Position numbers and translations under genes: made by a program | Source of the DNA: Lentisphaeria bacterium | Lineage (GTDB): Bacteria; Verrucomicrobiota; Lentisphaeria; Victivallales; Victivallaceae | Length of the DNA: 50,158 nt | Reading direction: 5' to 3' | NCBI GenBank assembly: GCA_017508135.1 | Contig: JAFVZN010000016.1 | Span: 1 to 50,158, forward strand | Shown: in pieces, positions 17,394 to 25,705 of the stretch | Position numbering within the stretch: position 1 is the first letter of the stretch | Layout: each line of letters starts with the position of its first letter | The notes under the pieces: model-generated | What the model saw: only the letters and a program-made list of their open reading frames with translations | Database searches by the model: none | What the model was told of the DNA's origin: nothing

Positions 17394-17549
17394 GTTTGTT
17401 TTATTTTTACGGCAACCGGGAAAAAGATGCAGCAAAGAACTCCCAGCAGGGGTACGCATTGCATCCGGGATTGCGAAGCTGGCGCAGCAGCTTCCCAGAG
17501 GAAGAGTCGCCGCCGCCATGTAAAAAGAAATTATTAACAGGTATACAAT
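17394..17549 (+). promoter_or_regulatory. Long structured 5' leader, candidate cis-regulatory RNA
   Basis: Two helices are visible. In the first, GATGCA (17426-17431) pairs with TGCATC (17460-17465), extended by CCGG (17416-17419) with CCGG (17466-17469) across a GAAAAA bulge, and enclosing a small CCC/GGG hairpin. In the second, GAAGCTG (17475-17481) pairs with CAGCTTC (17488-17494) around a GCGCAG loop. I compared it from memory with SAM, TPP, c-di-GMP, THF, guanidine and cobalamin riboswitches and none fits. A 36-codon frame lies inside it. Confidence 0.45.
17427..17537 (+). CDS. Possible 36-residue leader peptide (uORF)
   Basis: An ATG frame inside the structured leader, ending 12 nt before the SDR start codon. 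The product would begin MQQRTPSRGTHC and end with the very basic SQRKSRRRHVKRNY. A weak GGGAAAAAG lies before the ATG. It has no run of one amino acid, so it is not a classical attenuator peptide. It may simply be open by chance in a structured RNA. Confidence 0.2.
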   Translation: MQQRTPSRGTHCIRDCEAGAAASQRKSRRRHVKRNY

Positions 17550-18710
17550 ATGAACAAAATTCTGGTAACCGGTGTGACCGGTTTGGTCGGCAGTGCATTT
17601 GTTGCGGCGTTGCTCCGTGAACGCAATGATTATGAAGTGGTGTGTCTGGTTCGTGCCGGCGGCGGAAAAAGTGCCGCTGAACGTGTCGATTCCATCATCC
17701 GGGACGAATGTGCATTTGACGGATTCCCTCAGGATGCTGACCGCATTTTGAGCAAAGTCAGCGTGGTCGAAGGCGATGTTACTTCCATTGTTCCGGAAGA
17801 GCTGGCAAAAGATCCCGCCCTCGCCGGAGTCAATATCGTCTTCCACTGTGCCGCCGACGTGAATCTGGGCAAAGACCCCACCGGCAAAGTGTTCCGGATC
17901 AACTATCACGGCACCGAAAAGATGGTCGCATTGGCAAAACTGCTTAATGTTAAAGAGTTCCACTACGTCGGAACCGCCTACATCGCCGGTAAACTTCAGG
18001 GTACCGCCATCGAAGACAATCCCATCGACAGCGGATTCAACAATCCCTATGAAGAGAGTAAGTTCAAAGCTGAATTTCTGGTTCGTAATTCCGGAATTCC
18101 TTTCTCGGTCTACCGTCCCGCTATCGTCACCGGACGCCGTTCCGACGGTCGTATCCGCAAGCCGCTTGCCTTCTACCGTATTCTGGAATTTCTCGGAAAA
18201 ATCAAGAGCCATCAGTGTTCCAAACGCGGCATCGATCCGGCCTCCTGGGTTCCCATGGGCATCAACTTTGCCACCGTTCCGTCGGAACACGTTTACTTTG
18301 TTCCCATCGACTATGTGCAGGAAGCTATCACTGCGCTGTTCCAGAAGCCGGTGACCAACACCGCCTACCATATCACCGGTGACAGCCCGGTCACCACCAA
18401 GCAAATAGAAAGCACCATCTGCAAAGTCTTGCGTCTGGATGATGTCACCGTCGGTCTGGAAAAAGGTTCTGAAAACCAGAACGCAGATTTGATGTCCCGC
18501 TTCATCGGCGACCTCTTCCCGTACTTCAGCAGCGATATCATCTTTGACCAGAGCAACGTCCGTAAGGTTCTCGGTGACAAAGTGCTGGATTGGGAATATG
18601 GAGCCAAAGGTTTGGAAATTCTTATCCGTTCATTCTACAAAGACTACTTCCCCAACGTGGAATGGATACAGAAACTGGCAAATGAAGAACCGGATCGGAT
18701 GCCCCGGTAA
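17550..18710 (+). CDS. Extended SDR, thioester-reductase-like
   Basis: 386 residues. Rossmann nucleotide-binding motif TGVTGLVG at 7-14, an Asp in EGDVTS near 75, FHCAADVNL near 98-106, and the catalytic Tyr167-x3-Lys171 in NPYEESKFKAE. The layout matches the NAD(P)-dependent extended SDRs related to thioester reductase (R) domains and fatty acyl-CoA reductases, which reduce acyl thioesters to aldehydes or alcohols. No carrier protein or adenylation domain is fused or adjacent, so the substrate is open; a sugar-nucleotide epimerase or dehydratase role is less likely. It follows a structured leader and precedes hisF by 27 nt. Confidence 0.8.
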   Translation: MNKILVTGVTGLVGSAFVAALLRERNDYEVVCLVRAGGGKSAAERVDSIIRDECAFDGFPQDADRILSKVSVVEGDVTSIVPEELAKDPALAGVNIVFHCAADVNLGKDPTGKVFRINYHGTEKMVALAKLLNVKEFHYVGTAYIAGKLQGTAIEDNPIDSGFNNPYEESKFKAEFLVRNSGIPFSVYRPAIVTGRRSDGRIRKPLAFYRILEFLGKIKSHQCSKRGIDPASWVPMGINFATVPSEHVYFVPIDYVQEAITALFQKPVTNTAYHITGDSPVTTKQIESTICKVLRLDDVTVGLEKGSENQNADLMSRFIGDLFPYFSSDIIFDQSNVRKVLGDKVLDWEYGAKGLEILIRSFYKDYFPNVEWIQKLANEEPDRMPR

Positions 18711-18737
18711 AAAATCATTATAGGAGAAAGATTGCAA

Positions 18738-19499
18738 ATGCCCGGTAAAATTTCGATTATGCCCTGCCTCGATATGCAGGCGGGACGGGTGGTAAAAGGA
18801 GTTCATTTTGTTGATATTGCTGACGCCGGTGATCCGGTGGAATGCGCAAAAGCGTACTGCGCCGCCGGTGCCGACGAGTTGGCATTATTGGATATCACGG
18901 CAACGGTGGAAAAACGCGATACGCTGACCGAAGTCGTTCGGAAAGTGGCTGATGTCTGCACCATTCCGTTTACGGTCGGCGGCGGCATCCGCGATGTGGA
19001 ATCTGCCCGGCAGGTACTCTCCGCCGGTGCCAACAAAGTTTCCACCAGCAGTGCGGCATTCCGCCGTCCGGAGCTGATAAAAGAGCTTATCAGTGAATTT
19101 GGTGTTGATGCCGTGACTGTCGCGATCGACCTCGACATCAATCCTGCCATGCCCTCCGGATACGAAGTTTACATCGATGGCGGCAGAACTGCCACCGGTG
19201 CGGACGCGGTCGATTTCGCCAAAATGGTGGATGATTTCGGTGTCAAGGTCATCCTCCCCACCAGCAAAGCCGGCGACGGTGCCAAGACCGGTTACGATCT
19301 TCCGGTGATCCGCGCCATGGCGCAGGCGTGTTCCGCAAAAATCGTGGCATCCGGCGGTGCCGGAACCATGGAACACTTTGTGGAAGCCGCCGAAGCCGGA
19401 GCTGAAATTTTGCTGGCGGCATCGGTGTTCCATTTTAAATTAATTGAAATTCCGGAACTGAAAGCGGAGTTGAAACGCCGCGGATTCGGTGTATATTAA
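18738..19499 (+). CDS. hisF: Imidazole glycerol phosphate synthase subunit HisF
   Basis: 253 residues, normal HisF length. The (beta/alpha)8 cyclase makes IGP and AICAR from PRFAR with ammonia from HisH. Catalytic Asp12 (MPCLDMQAGRVVKG) and Asp131 (VAIDLD) correspond to the two essential aspartates of the family; phosphate-binding loops GGGIRD (81-86) and SGGAGT are intact. The TSKAGDGAKTGYDL loop departs from the usual TSMDRDGTK but keeps the second Asp. I take the ATG at 18738 rather than the TTG at 18732, because the conserved protein starts there; AGGAG is upstream. No hisH or other his genes are nearby. A strong terminator follows. Confidence 0.92.
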   Translation: MPGKISIMPCLDMQAGRVVKGVHFVDIADAGDPVECAKAYCAAGADELALLDITATVEKRDTLTEVVRKVADVCTIPFTVGGGIRDVESARQVLSAGANKVSTSSAAFRRPELIKELISEFGVDAVTVAIDLDINPAMPSGYEVYIDGGRTATGADAVDFAKMVDDFGVKVILPTSKAGDGAKTGYDLPVIRAMAQACSAKIVASGGAGTMEHFVEAAEAGAEILLAASVFHFKLIEIPELKAELKRRGFGVY

Positions 19500-19528
19500 A
19501 ACAACGGAATGTTGTTGACCACTTTTTG

Positions 19529-19562
19529 ACGACGTTCCGGAAATATCTGGAACGTCGTTTTT
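19529..19562 (+). terminator. Intrinsic terminator after hisF
   Basis: Perfect 10-bp stem ACGACGTTCC (19529-19538) with GGAACGTCGT (19549-19558), 10-nt loop, then TTTTT. A small AACAAC/GTTGTT hairpin precedes it at 19500-19516. Confidence 0.9.
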
Positions 19563-19592
19563 GTCTTTATTTTGTTTGGGAACTGTAATACA

Positions 19593-20402
19593 ATGGCAAC
19601 GGGAAAAAGCAGCACAAAGATCCGTCGCGGCAACGCCGGACGTACTGTATCCGGAGATAAGGCAAAAGCCGACTCCGGAAAGAAGAAGTTTTTGTGGTAC
19701 ATGATCGCGGTTGCGGTACTGCTTTTCACCGGATTGCTCATCTTTGCTGTAATAAAACTCCCCAAGGTGCTCTACACCGAAAACGACCATTTCCGCTTCC
19801 GCAACCTGGAGATCGACAGCACCGGGTACTGGAACAAAAAAGAACCACTCCTCCTTCAGCAGCTGGGATTGACAAAGGGGGTCAACCTCTTCTCCATCGA
19901 CCTCAAAAAGCTGCGGAACAAATTGCAGAGCATCTCCAGTATCGAAAATGCGGAAGTCCGCATCGTCCTCCCCGATACGCTGAAATTCAAAATCACAGAA
20001 CGCATCCCCAGAGCCAAACTGCGTCTCGGCAGACAGGTGGCGATCCTCGACAAAACCGGCACATTGATGAAGCCGCAGGAGGCAAGTATCTCCAATGTCC
20101 GGCTGCCGCTCGTCATCAATATGCGCGACGGTTCACAATTACAGCCGGCAATGCAATTGATAATGGCGGCTCTGAACAACTATCCCGATATCGCCATTCA
20201 GCAAATTTCGCTGGCGAAGCGCGGCGAATTGCGCGTATCGCTGTGTTACCGGAGAAACAAGACCTGCATGGTCTATTTCCCGGCGGACAGCGACACCGAT
20301 TACCTCTATTTGCTCTCAGTATTGCAGACGACCATTCTCCGCAGCGGCAGCGATTGGAAAATTTTCGATCTGCGCTACCGCGGCAGTGTAACTGGAAGAT
20401 AA
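19593..20402 (+). CDS. ftsQ: FtsQ/DivIB-like cell division protein
   Basis: 269 residues. A basic cytoplasmic N terminus (about 1-30), one membrane segment (FLWYMIAVAVLLFTGLLIFAVI, about 31-53), then an extracytoplasmic POTRA domain (FRFRNLEIDSTG, QLGLTKGVNLFSIDLKKLRNKLQSISSIENAEVRIVLPDTLKFKITERIP) and a beta domain (VAILDKTGTLM). This order is diagnostic of FtsQ, which links early and late divisome proteins. The ATG at 19593 is chosen over an upstream in-frame TTG. The ribosome site is weak. It lies alone, away from the UDP-sugar/ftsW/murG cluster at 39-42 kb. Confidence 0.85.
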   Translation: MATGKSSTKIRRGNAGRTVSGDKAKADSGKKKFLWYMIAVAVLLFTGLLIFAVIKLPKVLYTENDHFRFRNLEIDSTGYWNKKEPLLLQQLGLTKGVNLFSIDLKKLRNKLQSISSIENAEVRIVLPDTLKFKITERIPRAKLRLGRQVAILDKTGTLMKPQEASISNVRLPLVINMRDGSQLQPAMQLIMAALNNYPDIAIQQISLAKRGELRVSLCYRRNKTCMVYFPADSDTDYLYLLSVLQTTILRSGSDWKIFDLRYRGSVTGR

Positions 20403-20444
20403 AGTAAATATCTCTTAAACCTATAAATTGAAAGATCTTTTAAA

Positions 20445-22076
20445 ATGAAAAAAGTCCTTGTCATCGGTTCCGGCGGGCGTGAACACGCTCTGGTGTGGCA
20501 GTTGAAAAACAGCCCGCAGGTGGAAAAAGTCTATTGCGCTCCCGGTAATGCCGGTATCGCCAAAGATGCCGAATGTGTGAATATCAAAGTTGATGAATTG
20601 GACAAACTTGCCGATTTCGCCAAAAACAATGCCATCGACTTTACGGTCGTCGGTCCGGAAGCACCGCTGTGTGCCGGTGTTGTCGATGTTTTCAAGGCGC
20701 AAAATCTGGCGATATTCGGTCCGGATAAAGTTGCCGCCCAGCTCGAAGGCAGCAAAGATTTTGCCAAACAGTTCATGGTGAAATACAACATTCCGACTGC
20801 CGCATACGCAACATTCGACAATGCCGATGATGCATGCAAATATATCGACGAACAGTTCACCGTCAGCAAGGTCAAGGGTATCGTCGTCAAAGCCGACGGT
20901 CTCGCCGCCGGAAAAGGTGTGCTGGTTGCCGAAAACTGCACCGGTGCCAAAGACTTTGTCAAAGAGTGCTTCAACGGAGCATTCGGCAGTGCCGGAACGC
21001 GGGTGGTCATCGAAGAGATGCTCACCGGCGAAGAGGCATCCATCCTCGCACTCACCGATGGCAAAACCATCATCCCGCTGGTTTCCAGTCAGGACCACAA
21101 ACGCATCTTCGACCGTGACCGTGGTCCCAACACCGGCGGAATGGGAGCCTACTCCCCTGCCCCGGTCGTGACCAAAGAGGTCAGTGAGCGCATCGACAAA
21201 GAGATCCTTCAGCCCTTCCTCAAAGGCATCAATGAAGAACAGCTCAACTTCCGCGGCGTTATCTTCTGCGGCTTGATGATCGAAGACGGCGTTCCTAAAG
21301 TGCTGGAATTCAACGTCCGTTTCGGCGATCCGGAGATCCAGCCGGTCATGCGCCGCTTTGAAGGCGACTGGTACGATGTGCTTTACAAGACCGCGACCGG
21401 CGAACTGGACAAGGCTGAACTCAAATGGAGCAAAGATGCGGCGATCTCTGTCGTGCTTGCATCCGGCGGTTATCCGGGCAAATACGAAAACGGTTTTGAG
21501 ATCACCGGCTTGGACAAAGCGGCGGAAACCGGTGCCGTCGTTTTCCATTGCGGAACTGCGGAAAAAGATGGCAAGATCGTCACCGCCAGCGGACGGGTAC
21601 TGGGTGTTTCCGCCACCGGAAGTTCCATCCGCAATGCGATCTACAACGCATACTACGGTGTCAGACCGATCAGCTTCAAGGATATGTTCTACCGCAAAGA
21701 CATCGGTATGAAAGCGTTGCGCCGCCCCGGAACGGTCATCAAAAGTAAAGCTAAACTGCTGATGCTCTTTTTGTTCTTTGCAGTTGCCGGAACACTTCTG
21801 GTTTATCCGTGGGCAGATCAACTCCCTGCCAAGTTCGCCAACTGGGAACAGATCACCATTGTCCGGGCGGCAGTGCTGCTCTTTGCGCTGTTGCGCATGG
21901 GAATGATGGCGGTACGCAAGAAGCTCACCTACCGTCTCTACTCAGTCGTCGTGATGACCTTCCTCTTTATCTGGCTCATCACCCGGATGTTCCTTATGCC
22001 TTACAGTGCCGCCAACTTTGCCGGAAGCAAAACGGCAGCACCTGCGGCACAGTCTGCACCGGCAGCGCAGAAGTAA
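20445..22076 (+). CDS. purD: PurD (GAR synthetase) with a C-terminal membrane tail
   Basis: 543 residues. Residues 1-425 are a complete phosphoribosylamine-glycine ligase: GSGGREHAL (8-16), the ATP-grasp KADGLAAGKGV (149-159), PNTGGMGAYSPAPV, and the usual end FYRKDIGMKALRR. It makes GAR in purine synthesis. The normal enzyme stops here, but the frame continues for about 118 residues with three hydrophobic segments (about 435-455, 470-490, 497-518) and an Ala/Pro/Gln end (AAPAAQSAPAAQK). This would tie a soluble enzyme to the membrane. The frame is continuous, with no stop near the junction (about 21,720). A lost stop or sequencing error is possible. Confidence 0.93.
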   Translation: MKKVLVIGSGGREHALVWQLKNSPQVEKVYCAPGNAGIAKDAECVNIKVDELDKLADFAKNNAIDFTVVGPEAPLCAGVVDVFKAQNLAIFGPDKVAAQLEGSKDFAKQFMVKYNIPTAAYATFDNADDACKYIDEQFTVSKVKGIVVKADGLAAGKGVLVAENCTGAKDFVKECFNGAFGSAGTRVVIEEMLTGEEASILALTDGKTIIPLVSSQDHKRIFDRDRGPNTGGMGAYSPAPVVTKEVSERIDKEILQPFLKGINEEQLNFRGVIFCGLMIEDGVPKVLEFNVRFGDPEIQPVMRRFEGDWYDVLYKTATGELDKAELKWSKDAAISVVLASGGYPGKYENGFEITGLDKAAETGAVVFHCGTAEKDGKIVTASGRVLGVSATGSSIRNAIYNAYYGVRPISFKDMFYRKDIGMKALRRPGTVIKSKAKLLMLFLFFAVAGTLLVYPWADQLPAKFANWEQITIVRAAVLLFALLRMGMMAVRKKLTYRLYSVVVMTFLFIWLITRMFLMPYSAANFAGSKTAAPAAQSAPAAQK

Positions 22077-22092
22077 CGCCCCGTGTCGTGTT

Positions 22093-22132
22093 CCGGACGG
22101 ATACCGTTCCCAGCTGAAACGTATCCGTCCGG
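22093..22132 (+). terminator. Hairpin after purD, possible terminator
   Basis: 12-bp perfect stem: CCGGACGGATAC (22093-22104) with GTATCCGTCCGG (22121-22132), 16-nt loop. The following T-tract is weak (TCCTGTTT), so it may be a pause, a processing site or a rho-assisted end. Confidence 0.55.
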
Positions 22133-22164
22133 GTCCTGTTTAAAGCAACGAGGATAAAAGTGTC

Positions 22165-23352
22165 ATGCTGAACTACGTTATACGGCGGAGTTTTTACTCG
22201 CTCTGGGTCATCGCCGGAGTGCTGATATTGACCTTTGTCCTCTTCAACATGTCTGCCGGAGACCCGGCGGCGGCGGTGCTGGGAAAGAATGCACTGCCGG
22301 AGGAGATCGAACGCTTCCGGGAAACGCTGGGCGGTGATCTGCCGCTCTTTTACGGAAAATATTGCCGCAGTGAAGCTTTCCCCTCCTATCGCGGCAAACC
22401 GGTGCAGACGGTAACGCTCAAGCGGAACTTCCCCCGCAAAAACATCACATTGCAAGTAAAATACCGCAACGATGACGGGCGTTACATTGACGTTCCGGAT
22501 GAAGCAGACACTTTCACTTTGCAGGCGGCGGCAGAAAATCCGATCGTCCGGGTCGAAACCTTCCGCCGCCAGAACTCCCCCTGGAACAGTCAGCTGACCA
22601 AATCGTTCCGGGAGGTGATTTGGTTCAAGCCGGAGTTTCCCTTTGTAACCTTTTTCAACTTCGGCAACACACTGCTCACGCAGGAAAAGATTTCAACGGT
22701 ACTGCGGCGCGGCATGGGACCGTCACTGTCGCTGATGCTGCCGGTATTTGCCGGGGAGATAATCTTCGGCATCATATTTGCCCTTATCGCCGCCGCGTGT
22801 GCGGGGCAGCTGACCGACCGGATGATAACGCTTGCCTCCATTGTTTCAATGAGTGTCAGTTATCTTGCTGCGATCATTTTCGGTCAATGGATACTGGGGT
22901 ATCAGCTTGAACTCTTCCCGGTATGGGGATATGACGGAGCGGCGAACTACGGTTTGCCGATATTGATCGGGATACTTTGCGGATGCGGGAGCAATATCCG
23001 CTTTTTCCGCACCGTGTTCCTCGATGAACTGCGTAAAGAATATTTACGCACGGCGGCGGCAAAAGGGTGTTCCGCAGTGCAGCTTTACGGTCGCCACCTG
23101 CTGCGCAACTCACTGATACAGATAATCACCCGCATCAGTGCGGGATTGCCGTTCCTCTTTACCGGAAGTCTGCTGCTGGAATCCTTCTTCGGCATCCCCG
23201 GCTTGGGATTTTCCGGTATCGAAGCGTTGAACACGAGCGATCTGCAGTTGCTGAAAGCGTTGGTTTTTCTGAGTGCATTGCTCTTTGTAATAATGAATCT
23301 GCTGGCGGATCTGGCGTATGCCTGGGCTGACCCGCGAATAAAATTGGAGTAA
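22165..23352 (+). CDS. Oligopeptide/dipeptide ABC permease, DppB type, with periplasmic insert
   Basis: 395 residues, longer than the usual 306-340 of DppB/OppB. TM1 (about 9-29) and the GDPAAAVLGKNALPEEIERFRETLG segment are standard for the first permease subunit. An extra beta-rich stretch of about 100 residues (60-165) follows before the BPD_transp core, with the EAA loop EYLRTAAAKGCSAVQLYGRH at 292-311 and GIPGLGFSGIEAL near 344-355. It would import peptides or related solutes. No DppC partner, ATPase or binding protein adjoins it; an OppF-type ATPase lies 3.5 kb away on the other strand. The U32 gene follows after 4 nt. Confidence 0.85.
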   Translation: MLNYVIRRSFYSLWVIAGVLILTFVLFNMSAGDPAAAVLGKNALPEEIERFRETLGGDLPLFYGKYCRSEAFPSYRGKPVQTVTLKRNFPRKNITLQVKYRNDDGRYIDVPDEADTFTLQAAAENPIVRVETFRRQNSPWNSQLTKSFREVIWFKPEFPFVTFFNFGNTLLTQEKISTVLRRGMGPSLSLMLPVFAGEIIFGIIFALIAAACAGQLTDRMITLASIVSMSVSYLAAIIFGQWILGYQLELFPVWGYDGAANYGLPILIGILCGCGSNIRFFRTVFLDELRKEYLRTAAAKGCSAVQLYGRHLLRNSLIQIITRISAGLPFLFTGSLLLESFFGIPGLGFSGIEALNTSDLQLLKALVFLSALLFVIMNLLADLAYAWADPRIKLE

Positions 23353-23356
23353 AAAA

Positions 23357-25588
23357 ATGAAACTTCCGGAACTGCTTTCTCCGGCAGGCAACGCCGCATG
23401 TGCCCTTGCCGCTTTCGATGCCGGTGCCGATGCCGTATACGCCGGTCTGGCAAAATTCAACGCCCGGGAACGGGGCGACAACTTCACCCCGGAACAACTG
23501 CGCTCCGTGGTCGATCACGCCCATAAAAACGGACGCAAAGTCTACCTCACGCTCAATACACTGATAAAGGAATGCGAACTTCCGGAATTGCTGGAGATGC
23601 TCTCTGAAGTCAACGACATCGCGCCGGACGGCGTACTGGTTCAGGACCTCGGTGTACTGCGGACGGCGCGGGAATATTTCCCCGATCTGGAACTGCACGG
23701 CTCGACCCAGATGGGTATCCACAACTCTGCCGGAATGAAGCTCGCCGAAAAACTCGGCTTGTCCAGAGTGGTGCTGGAACGGCAGCTGACACTGGAAGAG
23801 TTATCCGCCATCCGCAAACGGACAAAGTTGGAACTGGAAGTCTTTGTCCACGGTGCGTTATGCTGTTCACTTTCCGGCAGTTGCCTCTTTTCCTCCTATC
23901 TCGGCGGCTGGAGCGGCAACCGCGGCAAATGCAAGCAACCCTGCCGCCGCCGGTACTACTCCAGAAACGGCAACGGTTTTTTCTTTTCGCCGCAGGATCT
24001 GTGTGCGGCGGAACTTATCCCGCAACTGCGGAAAATCGGTGTCGATTCCCTCAAGATCGAAGGCCGGTTGCGCCAGGTGGATTACGTTTCCAACACCGTG
24101 AAAGCCTACCGGATGCTGCTGGATACGCCGGATGAAGATTTTGCCGCCGCACTGCCGGAAGCCAGAAATATGCTGAGCCGTACCTGCGGACGCAAGTGGT
24201 CGACCGGATTCTATCAGGATGCCTGTGCCGGAGAGCTGATAAAACCGGATTCTCTGGGCGCAGCCGGAATGCGGGTCGGCAACATCGAAAGCGTGGAAGA
24301 ACGCGGTTTCGTCTTCACCACCGGGAAACGGTTGTTTATGGGCGACCGGTTGCGGATACAGCCCCACTCCGGCGACGATGGTGTCGCCGTAACGCTGACC
24401 AAAATGTTTGTCAACAATCAGTCGGTCAAGCGGGCGATGGCGGGAGAAAAGGTCTTTGTCTGTTGTGACAAAGCGGTTCCTTATGACGGAATAGTTTTCA
24501 AGATCGGCGAGAGTTTCACCGATTACACCAAGCGTATCGCGGCACTGCCGCAACGCCGGAAAGAGGTGGATCTGGATATCACCATCACCCGGGATATGAT
24601 GTGTGTTTCCGTGAAAAACGCCGTATTTGAGCCGATGGAATTTCCGTTGGAACTTCAGGATGCCGCCAAACATCCGCTGGATGAAGAAACGGTCAAAAAT
24701 GCCTTTTCAGAAAGCAATTCAACAGAGTTCGTTTCCGGCAGAAACAGCACGGTCACCATTGATGGCGCGTACTTTTTCCCCGGTTCCCTGCTCAAACAGA
24801 TACGCCGCGACTTCTGGGATGCCTTCCACGCCGCCGTCACGCCGGAACAGATGATCAGCAACAGCAGCAGCAGTGCGGCACTGGACAAATTCCTCACCGA
24901 TTATCGCGCCATACGTCCGCTGGAACTCCCGGCAGATGCGCATCTGGTGGAAACGGTTGCCATGAAACCCAATGGAGCAGAACCTGCCGACCGGCGGGCG
25001 ATCCGGGCTGACAACCTCTTTGATATCAACAAAATGACCCGGGAGGCGATCCTGCCGGAATTCTGCCCGGAAGCCCGGCTGGCTTCGGTGGAAAAAGCTA
25101 TTGCCTTTGCTTATAAGCAAGGCATCCGCCGTTTCCGTGTCACCTCTTTGTTCGGGTTGACTCTTATGGAAAAATACCCCGATGTCAAAATCATCGTTTC
25201 CGCGCCGCTGCCGGTTTGCAACAGTTTGTGTTTAAAAGAGTTGACTCGCTTCAACGTTTCACGCGCCACCGCCCATATCGAAATGACGGAAAAAGAGATC
25301 AACGATCTGCGCCGGAAAGCGGAGATCGAACTTGAATGCTACCGTCTGGGCCGTCCGGCACTGCTGGTCACGCGGGCGAAAATTCCTTTTGATGGAGCGT
25401 TCAATGATGCGCGCGGCAATAAATTTGAGTTGCGTTACGACCATAAAAGCGGCTTGTCGCGGATATTCCCGGTTCAGGTGATGTCAGTACCGCGCATGGC
25501 GCAGTTGTATGACTTTTACGATCTGCGCAACGCGCATTGGAAGAATGCGGACACGGCAACGTTCAATTTTGACAAAGAATGGAACTGA
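23357..25588 (+). CDS. Peptidase family U32 protein, RlhA-like
   Basis: 743 residues. The N-terminal TIM-barrel-like U32 domain starts ELLSPAGNAACALAAFDAGADAVYAG and carries the U32 signature LEVFVHGALCCSLSGSCLFSS (about 160-180). Conserved cysteines Cys169/170, Cys176, Cys192 and Cys196 probably bind an Fe-S cluster. The long C-terminal extension (QDLCAAELIPQLRKIGVDSLKIEGRLRQVDYV and beyond, DUF3656-like) matches RlhA, which hydroxylates C2501 of 23S rRNA; other U32 proteins modify tRNA or were reported as collagenases. RNA modification is the likelier role. GGAG lies 7 nt before the start, and the gene is coupled to the permease (4-nt gap). Confidence 0.85.
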   Translation: MKLPELLSPAGNAACALAAFDAGADAVYAGLAKFNARERGDNFTPEQLRSVVDHAHKNGRKVYLTLNTLIKECELPELLEMLSEVNDIAPDGVLVQDLGVLRTAREYFPDLELHGSTQMGIHNSAGMKLAEKLGLSRVVLERQLTLEELSAIRKRTKLELEVFVHGALCCSLSGSCLFSSYLGGWSGNRGKCKQPCRRRYYSRNGNGFFFSPQDLCAAELIPQLRKIGVDSLKIEGRLRQVDYVSNTVKAYRMLLDTPDEDFAAALPEARNMLSRTCGRKWSTGFYQDACAGELIKPDSLGAAGMRVGNIESVEERGFVFTTGKRLFMGDRLRIQPHSGDDGVAVTLTKMFVNNQSVKRAMAGEKVFVCCDKAVPYDGIVFKIGESFTDYTKRIAALPQRRKEVDLDITITRDMMCVSVKNAVFEPMEFPLELQDAAKHPLDEETVKNAFSESNSTEFVSGRNSTVTIDGAYFFPGSLLKQIRRDFWDAFHAAVTPEQMISNSSSSAALDKFLTDYRAIRPLELPADAHLVETVAMKPNGAEPADRRAIRADNLFDINKMTREAILPEFCPEARLASVEKAIAFAYKQGIRRFRVTSLFGLTLMEKYPDVKIIVSAPLPVCNSLCLKELTRFNVSRATAHIEMTEKEINDLRRKAEIELECYRLGRPALLVTRAKIPFDGAFNDARGNKFELRYDHKSGLSRIFPVQVMSVPRMAQLYDFYDLRNAHWKNADTATFNFDKEWN

Positions 25589-25609
25589 GGAAAAGTTTTG
25601 CAGTTTTTT
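25583..25609 (+). terminator. Probable intrinsic terminator after the U32 gene
   Basis: AACTG (25583-25587) pairs with CAGTT (25601-25605), with an inner AAAA/TTTT pairing, followed by a T-tract to 25609. It overlaps the stop codon region. Confidence 0.55.
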
Positions 25610-25620
25610 CAAAAAAATAC

Positions 25621-25648
25621 TTGACAAATCATATTTTTACAATATATT
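25621..25648 (+). promoter_or_regulatory. Predicted promoter for the zinc-ribbon acidic protein
   Basis: -35 TTGACA (25621-25626, consensus), 16-bp spacer, -10 TATATT (25643-25648). The start would be near 25655, giving a 50-nt leader ending in AAAGGAT. Confidence 0.75.
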
Positions 25649-25705
25649 ACATTTTTGAGTTAGATTGTATCTTGTGTGACAACAACAATTATAAAAGGAT
25701 TATAA

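Noticed and set aside
17394..17549. Leader as a SAM, THF, c-di-GMP or guanidine riboswitch
   Set aside because: Some short pieces (GGCAACC, ATTGCATCC) recall these classes, but the order of conserved blocks and helices does not fit any that I know.
17376..18404. 342-residue open frame on the minus strand
   Set aside because: Antisense to the SDR, which has intact TGVTGLVG and YxxxK motifs and its own promoter.
20421..21821. 466-residue open frame on the minus strand
   Set aside because: Antisense to purD, whose ATP-grasp motifs are clear; this frame is a codon-bias artefact.
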